Assembly (NCBI RefSeq): GCF_014646115.1
Contig: NZ_BMMV01000017.1
Coordinates: 124,001-188,000, forward strand
From: Streptomyces camponoticapitis
Lineage (GTDB): Bacteria > Actinomycetota > Actinomycetes > Streptomycetales > Streptomycetaceae
Length of the DNA stretch: 64,000 nucleotides
Direction of reading: 5' to 3'
Shown here: positions 6,089-15,641 of the stretch, piece by piece
Position numbering within the stretch: the first letter of the stretch is position 1
How the letters are laid out: the number at the start of each line of letters is the position of its first letter
Notes under the pieces: model-generated
Seen by the model: the letters and a program-made list of their open reading frames with translations, nothing else
Told to the model about the DNA's origin: nothing
The model's database searches: none
Made by a program: the position numbers and the translations under genes

Positions 6089-8742
6089 TGAGCACGATGG
6101 TTGACGAACGGCTACGGCGCCTGCGTGGCGAACTTGAGGATCACTCCCGTATCGCCGATCACTTGGGTCTCGACCTGGAGCGGCCTCTTCGCTCACTGAA
6201 CGACGGCTATCCCGAGAATGCCGTCGCCCTCATCGGGAAGCTGACCGAGAAGTTACTCAAAGAGTTGTGGCGGCATCACGGTATCGAGGGCGATCCGGCC
6301 ACCAAGGCACTGAACGATCTTGTCAAGCGCTGTCGCCCGCACATCCGCAGCAGCACCGTCCTGGACGCGCTGGACGACATCCGCAGGCTTCGTAACCGCT
6401 CCACACACGATGGTTATGACATCACCGACGAGGACGGGCTGCTGGCGATACGCCGACTTGTCGATGTGCTTGTTTGGTTCACTAACGCCGGCAGCGCCGC
6501 TCTGCTCGGCGGTGAACCCCAGATGGACCCCGCGGTAGCGGGATACTGCGAATTCCTCGCCGGGCTCCACGTCACACTCGGCTACCGCCAGGCCAAGCGC
6601 TTCGTCCTCAGCCCCGACACCGTCTACCAACTCTTCTGCCGCGAGTCCGGGATGCGGCTCGAGTATGTGGAACTGCTGCTGTCCCGACACGCGGACGACC
6701 TGCGGACCGTGCTCGCCTCCGGCGATGGAGAACTACTCCGAACCCAGTTGCCCAAGCGCACCCGCTTCGTCGTGTTGGAGGACGACGACGGCAGTCGGTC
6801 GGGAGACTGCCTGCACGAACTTCTCGGTCAGGATTGCCGAATCGTGCGCTACGACGGATTCGTCGACACACTCGTCAACCTCGACACCCATCTCGATGGC
6901 CTTGCCGGTACCCCTGCTCGCGCTGAGGCCTCATCCACGCTCACCGCCGCTGTCCTCTCGGCCGATCCGTGGACCGGTGAGCCGCAGGTGACGGAGGATG
7001 AAGACGCCGCCGCTCTGCTCGCACGTCTGGCCCGGGGCAGTGCGAATGTGCTGGTCACTGGTCGGCCGGGAAGCGGCAAGAGCACGCTTCTGCGCGCGCT
7101 GGCAGTGGACCCTGAAACTCGCCGGTTCCGTTTCTATTTCGACCTCGGCCTCAAGGCCAGAGACGAATCGTTCGCAGACTACGTCGGGAGGCTTCTCGCC
7201 CCGGCCATGGCGTCGGACCGTTCCCGCGCCTACGAGCTCTTCCTCTACCTGATTCGTTCTGGGACAGCGCTGTGCGTGCTGGACGCCGTGGACGAAGGTG
7301 TCGAAGAGGCGAGTCCCGCCGGATTTCTGCGGATCTTCGCGGATCTCGCGGCGGTGCTCTCTGCGGAGTCTGCGGTGATCATGAGTTCCCGCGTCTCCTT
7401 CCTGGCCGACTCGCCGCAGGTCCGACAACTTCTGGACAGTCGTGCCGGTCGCTCCGAGCAATTGGTGGAACAGATGTACGCAAACGGAGTGGACCCCGCC
7501 CGCGTACCTCATTTCCATCTGGTTCGCCTTGCTGAATCCGACACGACACCCCTGGAGAAGCGGCTCACCGCGACGCTCCGGCTGAGCCCGGCACAGCCGT
7601 TCGCTGACATTCTCGCGACTCACATCACCCGGTCCCTGACTGAGGCGGGACGACCGGAGATCGAGCGGCATCTACCGGCCACCCTCGGCCGGGAGTTCCT
7701 GGCCGACCGCACCGTATTCTCCCTCCTCGACCTGCACCGGATGCTTGGCAGGGACGCCTTCGCGGACGGACGCCTGGAAGCCGACTCGTGCGTGCTGGCG
7801 ACACTGCTCCGGCCCGCGGGACCAGAAACGGTCGCCTTCGTGCACACCGCCTACCACGAACTCTTGGCCGCCCGCTATCTTGCTACCCCGCAAGGCAGAG
7901 CTGCGGCGGCCGAAACGCCGGGAGGGCCGTTCCTCACTGAACAGGTACGTTCCTTCCTTGTGCATGTCGAGAAAGGGCCGACATCCGACGACTGTGTTCT
8001 GCCGGCCGACACCTACCTGGTCGGCCCGGCCGAGAGGCTCCTACTCCGTCCAGTCCACGCGCCGGTTCTCTTCGACCGCCATCCCGTAACCGTGGCTCAA
8101 TACCGCAGGTTCATCGCAGTGTTGGACGAGGATGGCACGTCGCCCTGGGACCACCCGGATCAGCCGTCTCATATCAGCCACCATCCTTGGACGGATCGGC
8201 TCCGTGAGTCCGACTACTACTTGGACCCCCGTTATGACAATTATCCAGCCGTATGCGTCAACTGGTGGGACGCGTACGCCTTTGCCGCCTTCGCGGGCAA
8301 GAGACTGCCTACCGCTCTCGAGTGGGAAGCGGCGGCCAGGGGGCCGATCGGCCGACTCTTCCCCTGGGGCGACGCCGCCGACGGTGCCTCAGTCAACTGC
8401 GCTGATATGTGGGTCGGTCGACCCGTCGTGACCTACCAGGCTTGGCAGCGGGACTTCGCGCTCGATGCCGCGCGTAGGGCATGGGTGCGGCCGGTGGACG
8501 AACGCCCCGACAACCGTTCCCCGTACGGCATCGTGGATATGGTCGGAAACGCCTGGGAGTGGACCTCCACCAGCCTTGCCGATGCCGGAGAGGCCGTCAT
8601 CTGTGGCGGCAGTTATGACAACCCGCTGCGTGCCGTGCAGACGAGCAGCAAAGGCGTATACCGGAAACGCGGAGGGAGTAACGCGGTCGGCTTCCGCTGC
8701 GTACAGGACATCACGATGGGGAGGACTTTGCCGGATGGGTAG
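6088..8742 (+). CDS. HEPN-NACHT STAND NTPase fused to a formylglycine-generating-enzyme-like domain
   Basis: 884 residues. The N-terminus (1-150) is helical, with RNRSTH at 102-107 matching the HEPN Rx4H motif, which suggests an RNase-type or HEPN-like dimer domain. The NACHT-type NTPase has Walker A GRPGSGKST at 325-333 and Walker B LDAVDE at 398-403, followed by a helical region to about 620. The C-terminal 230 residues form a SUMF1/FGE-like C-type-lectin fold: PVTVAQYRRFI, NWWDAYAFAAFAGKRLPTAL, PWGD, MVGNAWEWTS, GFRC. The copper-binding Cys pair of true FGEs is absent (GGSYDNPLRA at 840-849), so this domain more likely senses or binds a ligand than oxidises sulfatases. The layout effector-NTPase-sensor is that of bacterial NLR-like defence proteins. 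It is coupled to genes on both sides. Confidence 0.85.
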   Translation: MSTMVDERLRRLRGELEDHSRIADHLGLDLERPLRSLNDGYPENAVALIGKLTEKLLKELWRHHGIEGDPATKALNDLVKRCRPHIRSSTVLDALDDIRRLRNRSTHDGYDITDEDGLLAIRRLVDVLVWFTNAGSAALLGGEPQMDPAVAGYCEFLAGLHVTLGYRQAKRFVLSPDTVYQLFCRESGMRLEYVELLLSRHADDLRTVLASGDGELLRTQLPKRTRFVVLEDDDGSRSGDCLHELLGQDCRIVRYDGFVDTLVNLDTHLDGLAGTPARAEASSTLTAAVLSADPWTGEPQVTEDEDAAALLARLARGSANVLVTGRPGSGKSTLLRALAVDPETRRFRFYFDLGLKARDESFADYVGRLLAPAMASDRSRAYELFLYLIRSGTALCVLDAVDEGVEEASPAGFLRIFADLAAVLSAESAVIMSSRVSFLADSPQVRQLLDSRAGRSEQLVEQMYANGVDPARVPHFHLVRLAESDTTPLEKRLTATLRLSPAQPFADILATHITRSLTEAGRPEIERHLPATLGREFLADRTVFSLLDLHRMLGRDAFADGRLEADSCVLATLLRPAGPETVAFVHTAYHELLAARYLATPQGRAAAAETPGGPFLTEQVRSFLVHVEKGPTSDDCVLPADTYLVGPAERLLLRPVHAPVLFDRHPVTVAQYRRFIAVLDEDGTSPWDHPDQPSHISHHPWTDRLRESDYYLDPRYDNYPAVCVNWWDAYAFAAFAGKRLPTALEWEAAARGPIGRLFPWGDAADGASVNCADMWVGRPVVTYQAWQRDFALDAARRAWVRPVDERPDNRSPYGIVDMVGNAWEWTSTSLADAGEAVICGGSYDNPLRAVQTSSKGVYRKRGGSNAVGFRCVQDITMGRTLPDG

Positions 8743-8998
8743 TGAGCCACGCCTAGGAACGATTGTCGACCGACGTCCCAGTGGTGGAGGAATGACCGGC
8801 GCCGTTGGCGCCTACGTTGTGCAGGATGTCGAAGACGAGCGTTACTACGTCTTCGACTACCGGCAGATCGTGACGGAGGGATTCAGGACAATTCGTACTG
8901 GTGAACGAGTCCGCTTTCACCTCTCCGATGACAGCCCCGGCAGGGCGGAATTCGTTATCCGGCTCGACCAGCCCGACCCCGCCGAGTACTACGAGTGA
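8735..8998 (+). CDS. Small cold-shock-domain/OB-fold-like protein
   Basis: 87 residues, starting at ATG 8735, 8 nt inside the end of the NACHT gene, with GGGGAGGA upstream. The order GTIVD, a glycine turn, AYVVQDVEDERYYVFDYRQI, then EGFRTIRTGERVRFHLSDD resembles cold-shock domains (GTVKWF, VFVHYSDI, EGFRSLxEGQxVxF). The aromatic RNP1/RNP2 residues are only partly kept (YYVFDY). It may bind RNA or single-stranded DNA, or simply be an OB-fold adaptor. Position and overlaps on both sides make it an integral part of the four-gene cassette. The assignment rests on pattern similarity alone. Confidence 0.65.
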   Translation: MGSEPRLGTIVDRRPSGGGMTGAVGAYVVQDVEDERYYVFDYRQIVTEGFRTIRTGERVRFHLSDDSPGRAEFVIRLDQPDPAEYYE

Positions 8999-10281
8999 GC
9001 GGCGACTCCCCGACGCTCGAGTCCGCCACCGGCGCCAGGCAGACCCTCACCGTTGTCCTGCCGGTGAGGTTGCTCCGAACGCCCGGGTGGGAGGAGGGAC
9101 CGTTTCCGTTCGAGCTCGGCAGCCGACGTACCGACACCACCACCAGGTCGACGTACTTCGCCCCCGCCTGCGCGCGGGTCCTTTACGGAACACCTGGGCG
9201 CGCCTGTCGGTGGCACCGCGCGGCGGACACCAGCCACAACGGGTTGCGGCTTGTCGCCATGGAGGTGCTGCGCGCCCCCACCGCCCGCGATCCGCACCAT
9301 GCGCTCGCCGTGCTGCACTTTTCTGTCGATCAGCCGTTGCTGCCCGTCCTCCGGGCCATCGGGCACCGGCCGACCGCAGGTCCGGAGCCGCTCGCCGGGC
9401 CGCTCGATCCCGCAACGCTGCTCGCGGGGGTCGGCGAAGTACTGGGTGGCGAAGAGACCTTCGCCCTCGCTCGCCCGTACACCATTGCCTTTCTCACCCC
9501 CGGGCCTCTCCACACGCATGCACTGAGGCAAGACCCTGAAGCCGCACTGCCGCCCACAGCCGATCGATGGCTTTGGCAGCTGGCCTCTCGTTCCGCCCCG
9601 GGGGACTTTCCCGTCGCACCCGAGAGCGCCCCGCACCACGACGCCTCCACCGTCCGGATATCCGCCGACTGGAGCGCCCTCGTGCTGCGGCACGGAGCCG
9701 CCTTTCTCGGGCACCGGGCCGATACCGGAGACGGCGACTTCTACGACTTCGCCGCCCTGCACGCGCGGACCGTCTACCTCGACGCACTGCTCCTCGGGTC
9801 GCTCCAGCGCGATCACATCGACGAACTCACCGAAGAGCTCTCCGAGGTCTTCGACTCCGAGCGGCTCACCCGGCGGGTGACCGCGCTGGAGAAGAACATC
9901 GCCCGCTTCCGCAGCACCTACTGGCGTCAGCACCTCACCGCGCACGGCCCCGCCAACGGCCTGCTGCTCGCCTTCCAGCACCAGCACCGGCTCCCCGAAC
10001 GGTTCGCCGAGATCCTCGCGGAGGCCGCCGACCACAGCCGGCTCGTGCAGACCCTGGAGAGCCAGCAGATCAGCGCGGCCCTGGGCGTGCTCACCATTCT
10101 CGGGCTGCCGCTCGGGACAGCGCTCGGGGTGCTCCAGGTGCTCGGCGACGAATCGGTGTCCCATCTCCTCGTCGCACTCGGCCTGTCGATCGCCGCGACG
10201 GCCGCGGCGCTCACCACCCGCTACGGCCGTCTGGTCCTCTCCTCCCTCCGAGGCGGCGGCACGGCACGCGGCCAGGACTAG
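8995..10281 (+). CDS. Cassette protein with C-terminal membrane hairpin, family unknown
   Basis: 428 residues, starting at GTG 8995 in a 4-nt GTGA overlap with the OB-fold gene. Residues 1-230 form a soluble alpha/beta region I do not recognise. Residues about 255-350 are long charged helices (RDHIDELTEELSEVFD, LTRRVTALEKNIARFR, LPERFAEILAEAADHSRLVQ). Two hydrophobic segments follow, at about 360-382 (LGVLTILGLPLGTALGVLQVL) and 390-408 (HLLVALGLSIAATAAAL), with a short basic tail. Long helices before a two-helix hairpin recall CorA-like architecture, but the GMN motif is absent. In an NLR-like cassette this would fit a membrane-acting effector or anchor; that is inference. The 3-prime half is more GC-rich than the rest of the cassette. 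Confidence 0.7.
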   Translation: MSGDSPTLESATGARQTLTVVLPVRLLRTPGWEEGPFPFELGSRRTDTTTRSTYFAPACARVLYGTPGRACRWHRAADTSHNGLRLVAMEVLRAPTARDPHHALAVLHFSVDQPLLPVLRAIGHRPTAGPEPLAGPLDPATLLAGVGEVLGGEETFALARPYTIAFLTPGPLHTHALRQDPEAALPPTADRWLWQLASRSAPGDFPVAPESAPHHDASTVRISADWSALVLRHGAAFLGHRADTGDGDFYDFAALHARTVYLDALLLGSLQRDHIDELTEELSEVFDSERLTRRVTALEKNIARFRSTYWRQHLTAHGPANGLLLAFQHQHRLPERFAEILAEAADHSRLVQTLESQQISAALGVLTILGLPLGTALGVLQVLGDESVSHLLVALGLSIAATAAALTTRYGRLVLSSLRGGGTARGQD

Positions 10282-11285
10282 CCGAAGCGCCGCGCCACCG
10301 CCCGGAACGACTCCTTCTGCTCCCAGCCGCCGCCGACCGCCTTCAGCAGGCCGAAGCTCGCCATGTCCAAGTCCTTCGCCGGGTCGGGGGAGTACGGCTT
10401 CGGCGAGGCGAACTCGAAGACGTACGCGCCGTGGACACCGTGGGCCTCGTAGAGGTCGAGCAGGTCCGTCAGATAGTCGGCCTGTTCCTGCTCCGCGCGG
10501 ACGTGGGGGCCGTTCAGGACCGGCGGATCCACCGTCCAGTCGATGATGTCGTAGCCGGACGGGCCCGCCGCCGCCGCGCCCTCGAAGGTGCAGCATCCGA
10601 ACTCGGTGATCAGGAGCGGCTTCCCGTGGTCCAGGTGCGCGCGCAGACCGTCCGTGTAGTGCTCGGTGTTGAACGCCATCCGGTAGTAGTTCTGTCCCAC
10701 GAAGTCGAAGCCCGACCAGTCGACCTGCTCCCACAGCGCGCCGCCGTACGTCAGCCGGCCGCCGAAGCGGGCGCGGGCCACCTCGATAGCGCGTGCGAGA
10801 TGCACGTTGAGCTTCTCGCTGAACTCCGGCATCCGCGGCCACCACTCCGGGAGCGCCAGCTTGGCCAGACGGTCTCCGTAGGTGTCACCCGGGATGAACC
10901 CCGAACCGAAGACGGTCAGTTCGCAGCCGACGTTGAGATCGACCGCCCCGTGGCGCCGCCTCAGCCCCTCGGCGGCGTCGGCCGCCGCCGACAGATGCGT
11001 CAGCGTCGCCTCCGCGTCGCCCTCGATGAGCCGGGGCTGCAACCAGACATGCAGGCCCGCCTCGGCGGCGAAGCCCGCGTACGCGGCCAGCCGGTCGATG
11101 TCCGTGCCGAGGATGCTCACCGAGTTCGCGTGCAACTCCCCTTGGATCAGGGCCATATGGCGGCGCACGACCTCGTCAGGCCAGGGCGGCGGGGAAGAGC
11201 CCCCGCCCGAGTAGTCCGTTCCCGCGTCGTAGTTGACGCCCTTCAGGACCAACGGCGCCGCGCGCCCTGTGGGTTCGTCTCGCAT
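10278..11285 (-). CDS. Glycosidase-like TIM-barrel protein
   Basis: 335 residues, cytosolic, no signal peptide. It opens with LVLKGVNYDAGTDY and has barrel-strand features of clan A glycosidases: NSVSILGTDIDRLAAY, VDLNVGCELTVF (candidate acid/base Glu), DFVGQNYYRM and PLLITEFGCCTFEG (candidate nucleophile Glu). Relatives in Streptomyces are often labelled 'abortive phage infection protein', a name I would not rely on. Its stop overlaps the end of the convergent membrane-hairpin gene by 4 nt, so the two transcripts overlap tail to tail. The substrate is unknown. Confidence 0.7.
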   Translation of the reverse strand: MRDEPTGRAAPLVLKGVNYDAGTDYSGGGSSPPPWPDEVVRRHMALIQGELHANSVSILGTDIDRLAAYAGFAAEAGLHVWLQPRLIEGDAEATLTHLSAAADAAEGLRRRHGAVDLNVGCELTVFGSGFIPGDTYGDRLAKLALPEWWPRMPEFSEKLNVHLARAIEVARARFGGRLTYGGALWEQVDWSGFDFVGQNYYRMAFNTEHYTDGLRAHLDHGKPLLITEFGCCTFEGAAAAGPSGYDIIDWTVDPPVLNGPHVRAEQEQADYLTDLLDLYEAHGVHGAYVFEFASPKPYSPDPAKDLDMASFGLLKAVGGGWEQKESFRAVARRFG

Positions 11286-11435
11286 GGTGCGACCCTAGAG
11301 ACTCCACCCCCGTACAGACACCGGTCGCCGCCGGACCAAATCGTCCGGATCCGCGCCGATCCCTGCCCACCGGCGGGACCGGCGGGCTAGGGTCATGACC
11401 TGACCTGCACGCTCGTTCCCCTGAGGAGGGTGAAG

Positions 11436-14137
11436 ATGCCCCCGCCGGAGGAGTCGGACGGCCTCCCGCTTCTCGAACGCGAGCCGGAGATCGCCGCGGC
11501 CGCGCACGCCGTCGAGGGGCTCTTCGGAGACACACCGTCCGGTGGACTGCTCGTCTACCGGGGCGCCGCCGGACTCGGCAAGACCGCGCTGCTCGCCGAG
11601 GTCCGGCGTATGGCCGCCGGGCGTTGCACGGTCTGGTCGGCGCGCGGCGGCGAGACCGTGACGTCCGTGCCGTTCCATGTCGTACGGCAGCTGCTCCAGC
11701 CCGCCCTGACGGAGCGTGGACCCGACGACGTACGGGACCTGCTCGGTGACGGGTACGACATCGTCGGCCCCGCGCTCGGAGTCGCGCCGCCCGGCGCGCG
11801 GCCCGCCGACCCGCAGGGCGTGAGGGACGGCCTGGAGACCCTGTTCCGCAGGCTCGCCGAGACACTGCCCCCACTCGTCGTGATCGTCGACGACGCGCAC
11901 TGGTCCGACCTGGAATCCCTCGGCTGGCTCGCGTCCTTCGCCCGGCGTACGGGCGGCCCGCCGATCCTGGTCGTCGTCGCGTACCGCAGCGAGGACGCGA
12001 TCGGCGAATGCGCCCACCTCCTGCGGGCCCTCGGCGAGAGTGCCAGACTGCTCGTCACCCTCAAGGCGCTGACCTCCGAGGCCACCGCCAGACTCGCCCG
12101 CGCCGCTCTCGGCGAGCACGCGGACGACCCGTTCTGCCGCGAGGTGTGGGAAGTCACCGGCGGCAACGCCTACGAGACCGTCGAACTGCTCGCCAAGGCG
12201 CGGGACGAAGCCCTCGACCCCGTCGGCCGATCCGCCGGCGCCCTCAGCGCGCTGGGCGCCGCGACCCGCGGCACCGGCCTCATCGCGAGGCTGGAGGGGC
12301 TGGGCACCACCACGACCCGCTTCGCCTGGGCCGCGGCGATCCTCGGCACCGACATCTCACTCGAACTCGTCGTGTCCCTCGCCGGGATGGGGCCGGCGGA
12401 GGCCGCCGACTGCGCCGAACGGCTCCGGCTCGCCCGCATCCTCGTCGGCAACGACCCGCTGGAGTTCGTCCACCCCCTCATCGCCACCGCCGTCTACCGC
12501 GCCATCCCCTCGGGCATCCGGACCGCCTTCCACGGCCGCGCCGCCTGGCTCGTCACCCGCAAGGGCCTCGGCGCCGCCCTCGCCGCCCGGCACCTCCTCG
12601 AAGTCCACCCCGACAACGACGCCGAACTGGTCGAGCAACTGCGCGAGGCAGCCGCGGAACACCTCGCGGTCGGCGCCCCCGACGCCGCCCGCCGCTGCCT
12701 CGAACGCGCCTTGACGGAGCCGCCGTTGCCCCGGGTCCGGGCCGAAGTCCTGTACGAACTGGGCTGCGCGACCCTCCTGGCGTCACCGGCCACCACCGTC
12801 AGGCACCTCCGCGACGCGATCGACACCCAGCTCCTCGACGACAACCTGCGCGTCGACGCCGTCTTCTCCTCGACGACAACCTGCGCGTCGACGCCGTCTT
12901 CCGGCTCTCCCAGGCACTCACGCACAACGACCAGACCCGGGAAGCCGCCCGGGTCGTCGCCGCCGAAGCGGCCCGCACCCCGTCCGGCCCCGCCCAGATG
13001 AGGCTCAAGGCGGCGCACTTCCTCTGGGAGGGCGTGCAGGAGACGGAGGACGACGGGCGCGAACGCTCCCGCCGTCTCGCCGAGACCGCCGCCGCGCTCT
13101 CCGGACGCGACAACACCGAACGCGTCCTGCTGATGCTGCGCGCATTCGACGCCACCGCACGCGGCGAGAACGCCGAGGAGATCATCCAGATCGCCGAACG
13201 GGCCCTGCTCGACGGCGGACTCGCCCCCGGCACCGGCTGGACCGGCATGGCCTGGGGCTTCGAACCTCCCGCCCTGCTCGGGCTCTCCCTCGCCTTCGCC
13301 GACCAACTCGACCGCGCGGAGACCCTCTTCGACGAAGGCATGCGCGCCTTCGAGATCTCCGGCTGGAGCGGCGGCCATCTCGCCTTCGCCCACACGCTCG
13401 TCGGCTACGCCCACCGCAGACGTGGCCACCTCGCCGACGCGGAGATGTATCTGCGCGAGAGCCTGCGCCTCGCCGACCGGGTCGGTGACCGCCTGCCGAT
13501 GCACTGGAACGGCATCTGCATGCTCGTCGACACCCTGCTCGCCCGGGGCCGTGTCGAAGAGGCACGCGCGGCCGCCGAGCGTTACGGCTTCGGACCGCCG
13601 TATGCCTCGTCCATCGCCATCCCCGACGCACGCTCCGTACGGGGCAGGCTGCTGCTCGCTCTCGGCCGTACGGAGGAGGGGATCACCGAACTCGAAGGCG
13701 CGGGGCGGGCGTTGACGGCCCGAGGCCGCCACAACGGGGTGATGGGCGCCTGGGCGATCGACCTCGCGCGGGCACTCGCCGACGTGAACCCGGGCCGCGC
13801 GGCCGAACTCGCCGCGTACTCACGCGACCGGGCCGAGCGTTTCGGCACGCACACCGCGATAGGAGTGGCCCTGTGCTGCTCCGCGTCCCTCACCGAGGGA
13901 CCGGCCGCGGTCAAACTGCTCGGCGAGGCCGTCACTCATCTCGAAGCCTCTCCGTGCAGGTACGAGCTGGCGGTCGCGCGCGTCGAGTACGGCATCGCCG
14001 CGAGGTCGGCGCCGGACCTCGGCCGGGGCCGCGTACTCGCCGAGTGGTGCGGCGCCGACGGGCTCGCGGAACGGGCCCGGCTGGCACTGGAGGACCTGCG
14101 TACGGTGGGGGACGGGGCCGGTCACCGCCAGGAGTGA
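11436..14137 (+). pseudogene. STAND/AAA ATPase regulator (LuxR-LAL-like without HTH), frameshifted by a 35-bp duplication
   Basis: The frame from ATG 11436 (GAGGAGG 6 nt upstream) has Walker A GAAGLGKT at residues 43-50 and Walker B VVIVDDAHW near 150, then helical ATPase and TPR-like regions. An exact 35-bp tandem duplication at 12831-12900 shifts the frame, so this product ends at 13001 after 521 residues. Removing one copy restores one uninterrupted frame of 888 residues ending at TGA 14137, with TPR-like sequence after the junction (RLSQALTHNDQTREAARV onward). The C-terminus ends (EDLRTVGDGAGHRQE) without the LuxR helix-turn-helix of LAL regulators. Either the gene is truly inactivated or switched, or the duplication is an assembly error. 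The divergent neighbour begins 150 nt upstream. Confidence 0.85.
12831..12900 (+). repeat. Exact 35-bp tandem duplication causing a +2 frameshift
   Basis: CTCCTCGACGACAACCTGCG and the next 15 bases (12831-12865) are repeated without change at 12866-12900. As 35 is not a multiple of three, the host ATPase gene is put out of frame. An identical repeat with no diverged base implies a very recent event or a sequencing/assembly artefact. Confidence 0.95.
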
Positions 14138-14306
14138 GGGCCGCCGCCGCGCCATTCGACCATGGTGGCGTCGGCCATCCACGCGGGATCGACACCGGCC
14201 CTGCGCTGCAGCTCGGCCACCACCTGTTTCTCCATCACACCACTGTGCGCGCCGTCGCCGCAGGCCGCATCCGGACCGTGCCGCGCCCGGCGCCGGCGGA
14301 CCACGT

Positions 14307-15641
14307 CTACGGCAGCGGGCCCACCGGATACCGGCGCCGCCGTGCGGTGCGCCGTACGAGGAACAGCGCCAGCGCGGCGAGACACGCGGCGCCGATGAAG
14401 ACGACGGGCCAGGCGTACCCGGACGGTGCGGAGTCCCGGCCGGCAGGTTCGGAAGGACCCGCCCGCTCACCCGCCGAGGTGAGCCGGCCCCCCTCCGCCA
14501 CGCGCGCCCCTCCCGCCGCGTCCGCCTCGGGCCCCGCCGCCAGCCCGGCCCGCGCGACCGGGCCCCGCTTCGCCTCCTCGGCCGCCCGGCGCGGCGGGCT
14601 CGGCGGCCGGGGCGGCATCAGCGACCCGACGGGAGTAACGGCGGGCGCCGCCGCGAACCCCCAGTCCAGCAGGGTCCTGGCCTCCTCGTACACCGCCCGC
14701 GAGGCTCCGGACTGCGGATTCATCACCGTCACCAGCAGCGTCCGGTCCCCGCGCCGGGCCGCCGCGACGAGCGTGTTCCCCGCGCTCGTGGTGTAGCCGT
14801 TCTTGATGCCGATCAGCCCCGGGTAGCGCTCCACACCACCGGAGCCCGTCAGCAGCTTGTTCGTGTTCCGGATGCCGAACGTCGAACCGCCGTTCCCGGG
14901 GAACTGGGCGTCGACGGTCGAGCAGTGCTCCGCGAACGCGGGCAGCTTCAGCCCGGCGCGCCCGAACACCGCGAGGTCGTACGCGGATGACACCTGGCCG
15001 GGCTCGTCGTAGCCGTCCGGCGAGACCACGCGGGTGTCGCGCGCGCCCAACGCCTCCGCCTTGGCCTGCATTTGGGTGATCGTCGAGTCCCAGCCGCCGT
15101 TCATCCCGGCGAGGACCCGCACCGCGTCGTTGCCCGAGCTGAGGAAGACGCCACGCCACAGATCGGCCACGTCGTACGTCCGGCCGGGGGCGACGCCCAC
15201 CAGGCTGCTGCCCTCGCCGAGCCCCGCGAGGTCGGCCTGGGTCACGCTGTGCCGGGCACCGGCGGGGATCCGGGGCAGCGCGGTGACGGCGAAAAGGGTC
15301 TTCAGGGTGCTGGCCGGCGGCAGCGCCTTGTGGGCGTTGTGGGCCGCGAGCACCGCTCCCGAGCCCGCGTCGGCGACCACCCACGAGAGGGCGGAGACGT
15401 CCTTGGGCGGCGCGGGCGCGCCGGAGGCCGCGCGCACATGGGTGCCGGGCCGGTACAGCAGCGAGGGATCCGCCGGCCGCGAGACGTCTCCGGCGGGGTC
15501 GGCCCTTGAGTCCACCCGGCTTGCGGCGGTGGCCGTCGGGGAGGACGCCGACGCCGGGACGAGGGTCAGCAGTCCGGTGAGCCCGGTGGTCAGAGCCACC
15601 GTGCCGGCGAACGCGGGGCGCAGGATCGATCTGATGATCAT
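14307..15641 (-). CDS. D-alanyl-D-alanine carboxypeptidase (penicillin-binding protein, S11 family)
   Basis: 444 residues. It trims the terminal D-Ala of peptidoglycan stem peptides outside the cell. A signal peptide lies at about 1-32. The catalytic SxxK serine is in PPASTLKTLF, the SxN motif in LSSGNDAVRVLAG, and KNGYTT takes the place of KTG. After a Pro/Ala-rich stalk there is a C-terminal membrane helix (WPVVFIGAACLAALALFLV) and a short basic tail, so the enzyme is anchored at the outer face. It is convergent with the broken ATPase gene. The 170 nt between them hold no convincing gene. Confidence 0.9.
   Translation of the reverse strand: MIIRSILRPAFAGTVALTTGLTGLLTLVPASASSPTATAASRVDSRADPAGDVSRPADPSLLYRPGTHVRAASGAPAPPKDVSALSWVVADAGSGAVLAAHNAHKALPPASTLKTLFAVTALPRIPAGARHSVTQADLAGLGEGSSLVGVAPGRTYDVADLWRGVFLSSGNDAVRVLAGMNGGWDSTITQMQAKAEALGARDTRVVSPDGYDEPGQVSSAYDLAVFGRAGLKLPAFAEHCSTVDAQFPGNGGSTFGIRNTNKLLTGSGGVERYPGLIGIKNGYTTSAGNTLVAAARRGDRTLLVTVMNPQSGASRAVYEEARTLLDWGFAAAPAVTPVGSLMPPRPPSPPRRAAEEAKRGPVARAGLAAGPEADAAGGARVAEGGRLTSAGERAGPSEPAGRDSAPSGYAWPVVFIGAACLAALALFLVRRTARRRRYPVGPLP

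Noticed and set aside
7990..8742. FGE-like domain as a sulfatase-maturing enzyme
   Set aside because: The copper-binding cysteines are missing, there is no sulfatase gene nearby, and the domain is fused to a NACHT NTPase.
11436..14137. Calling the ATPase a LuxR-family regulator
   Set aside because: Even after repairing the frameshift, the C-terminus has no LuxR helix-turn-helix, so only the STAND ATPase part is supported.
14122..14235. Possible 37-residue minus-strand protein (MEKQVVAELQRRAGV start) after the carboxypeptidase gene
   Set aside because: Codon third positions look coding-like, but it is very short, overlaps the end of the ATPase gene, has a weak ribosome site and no recognised family. 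Left open rather than annotated.
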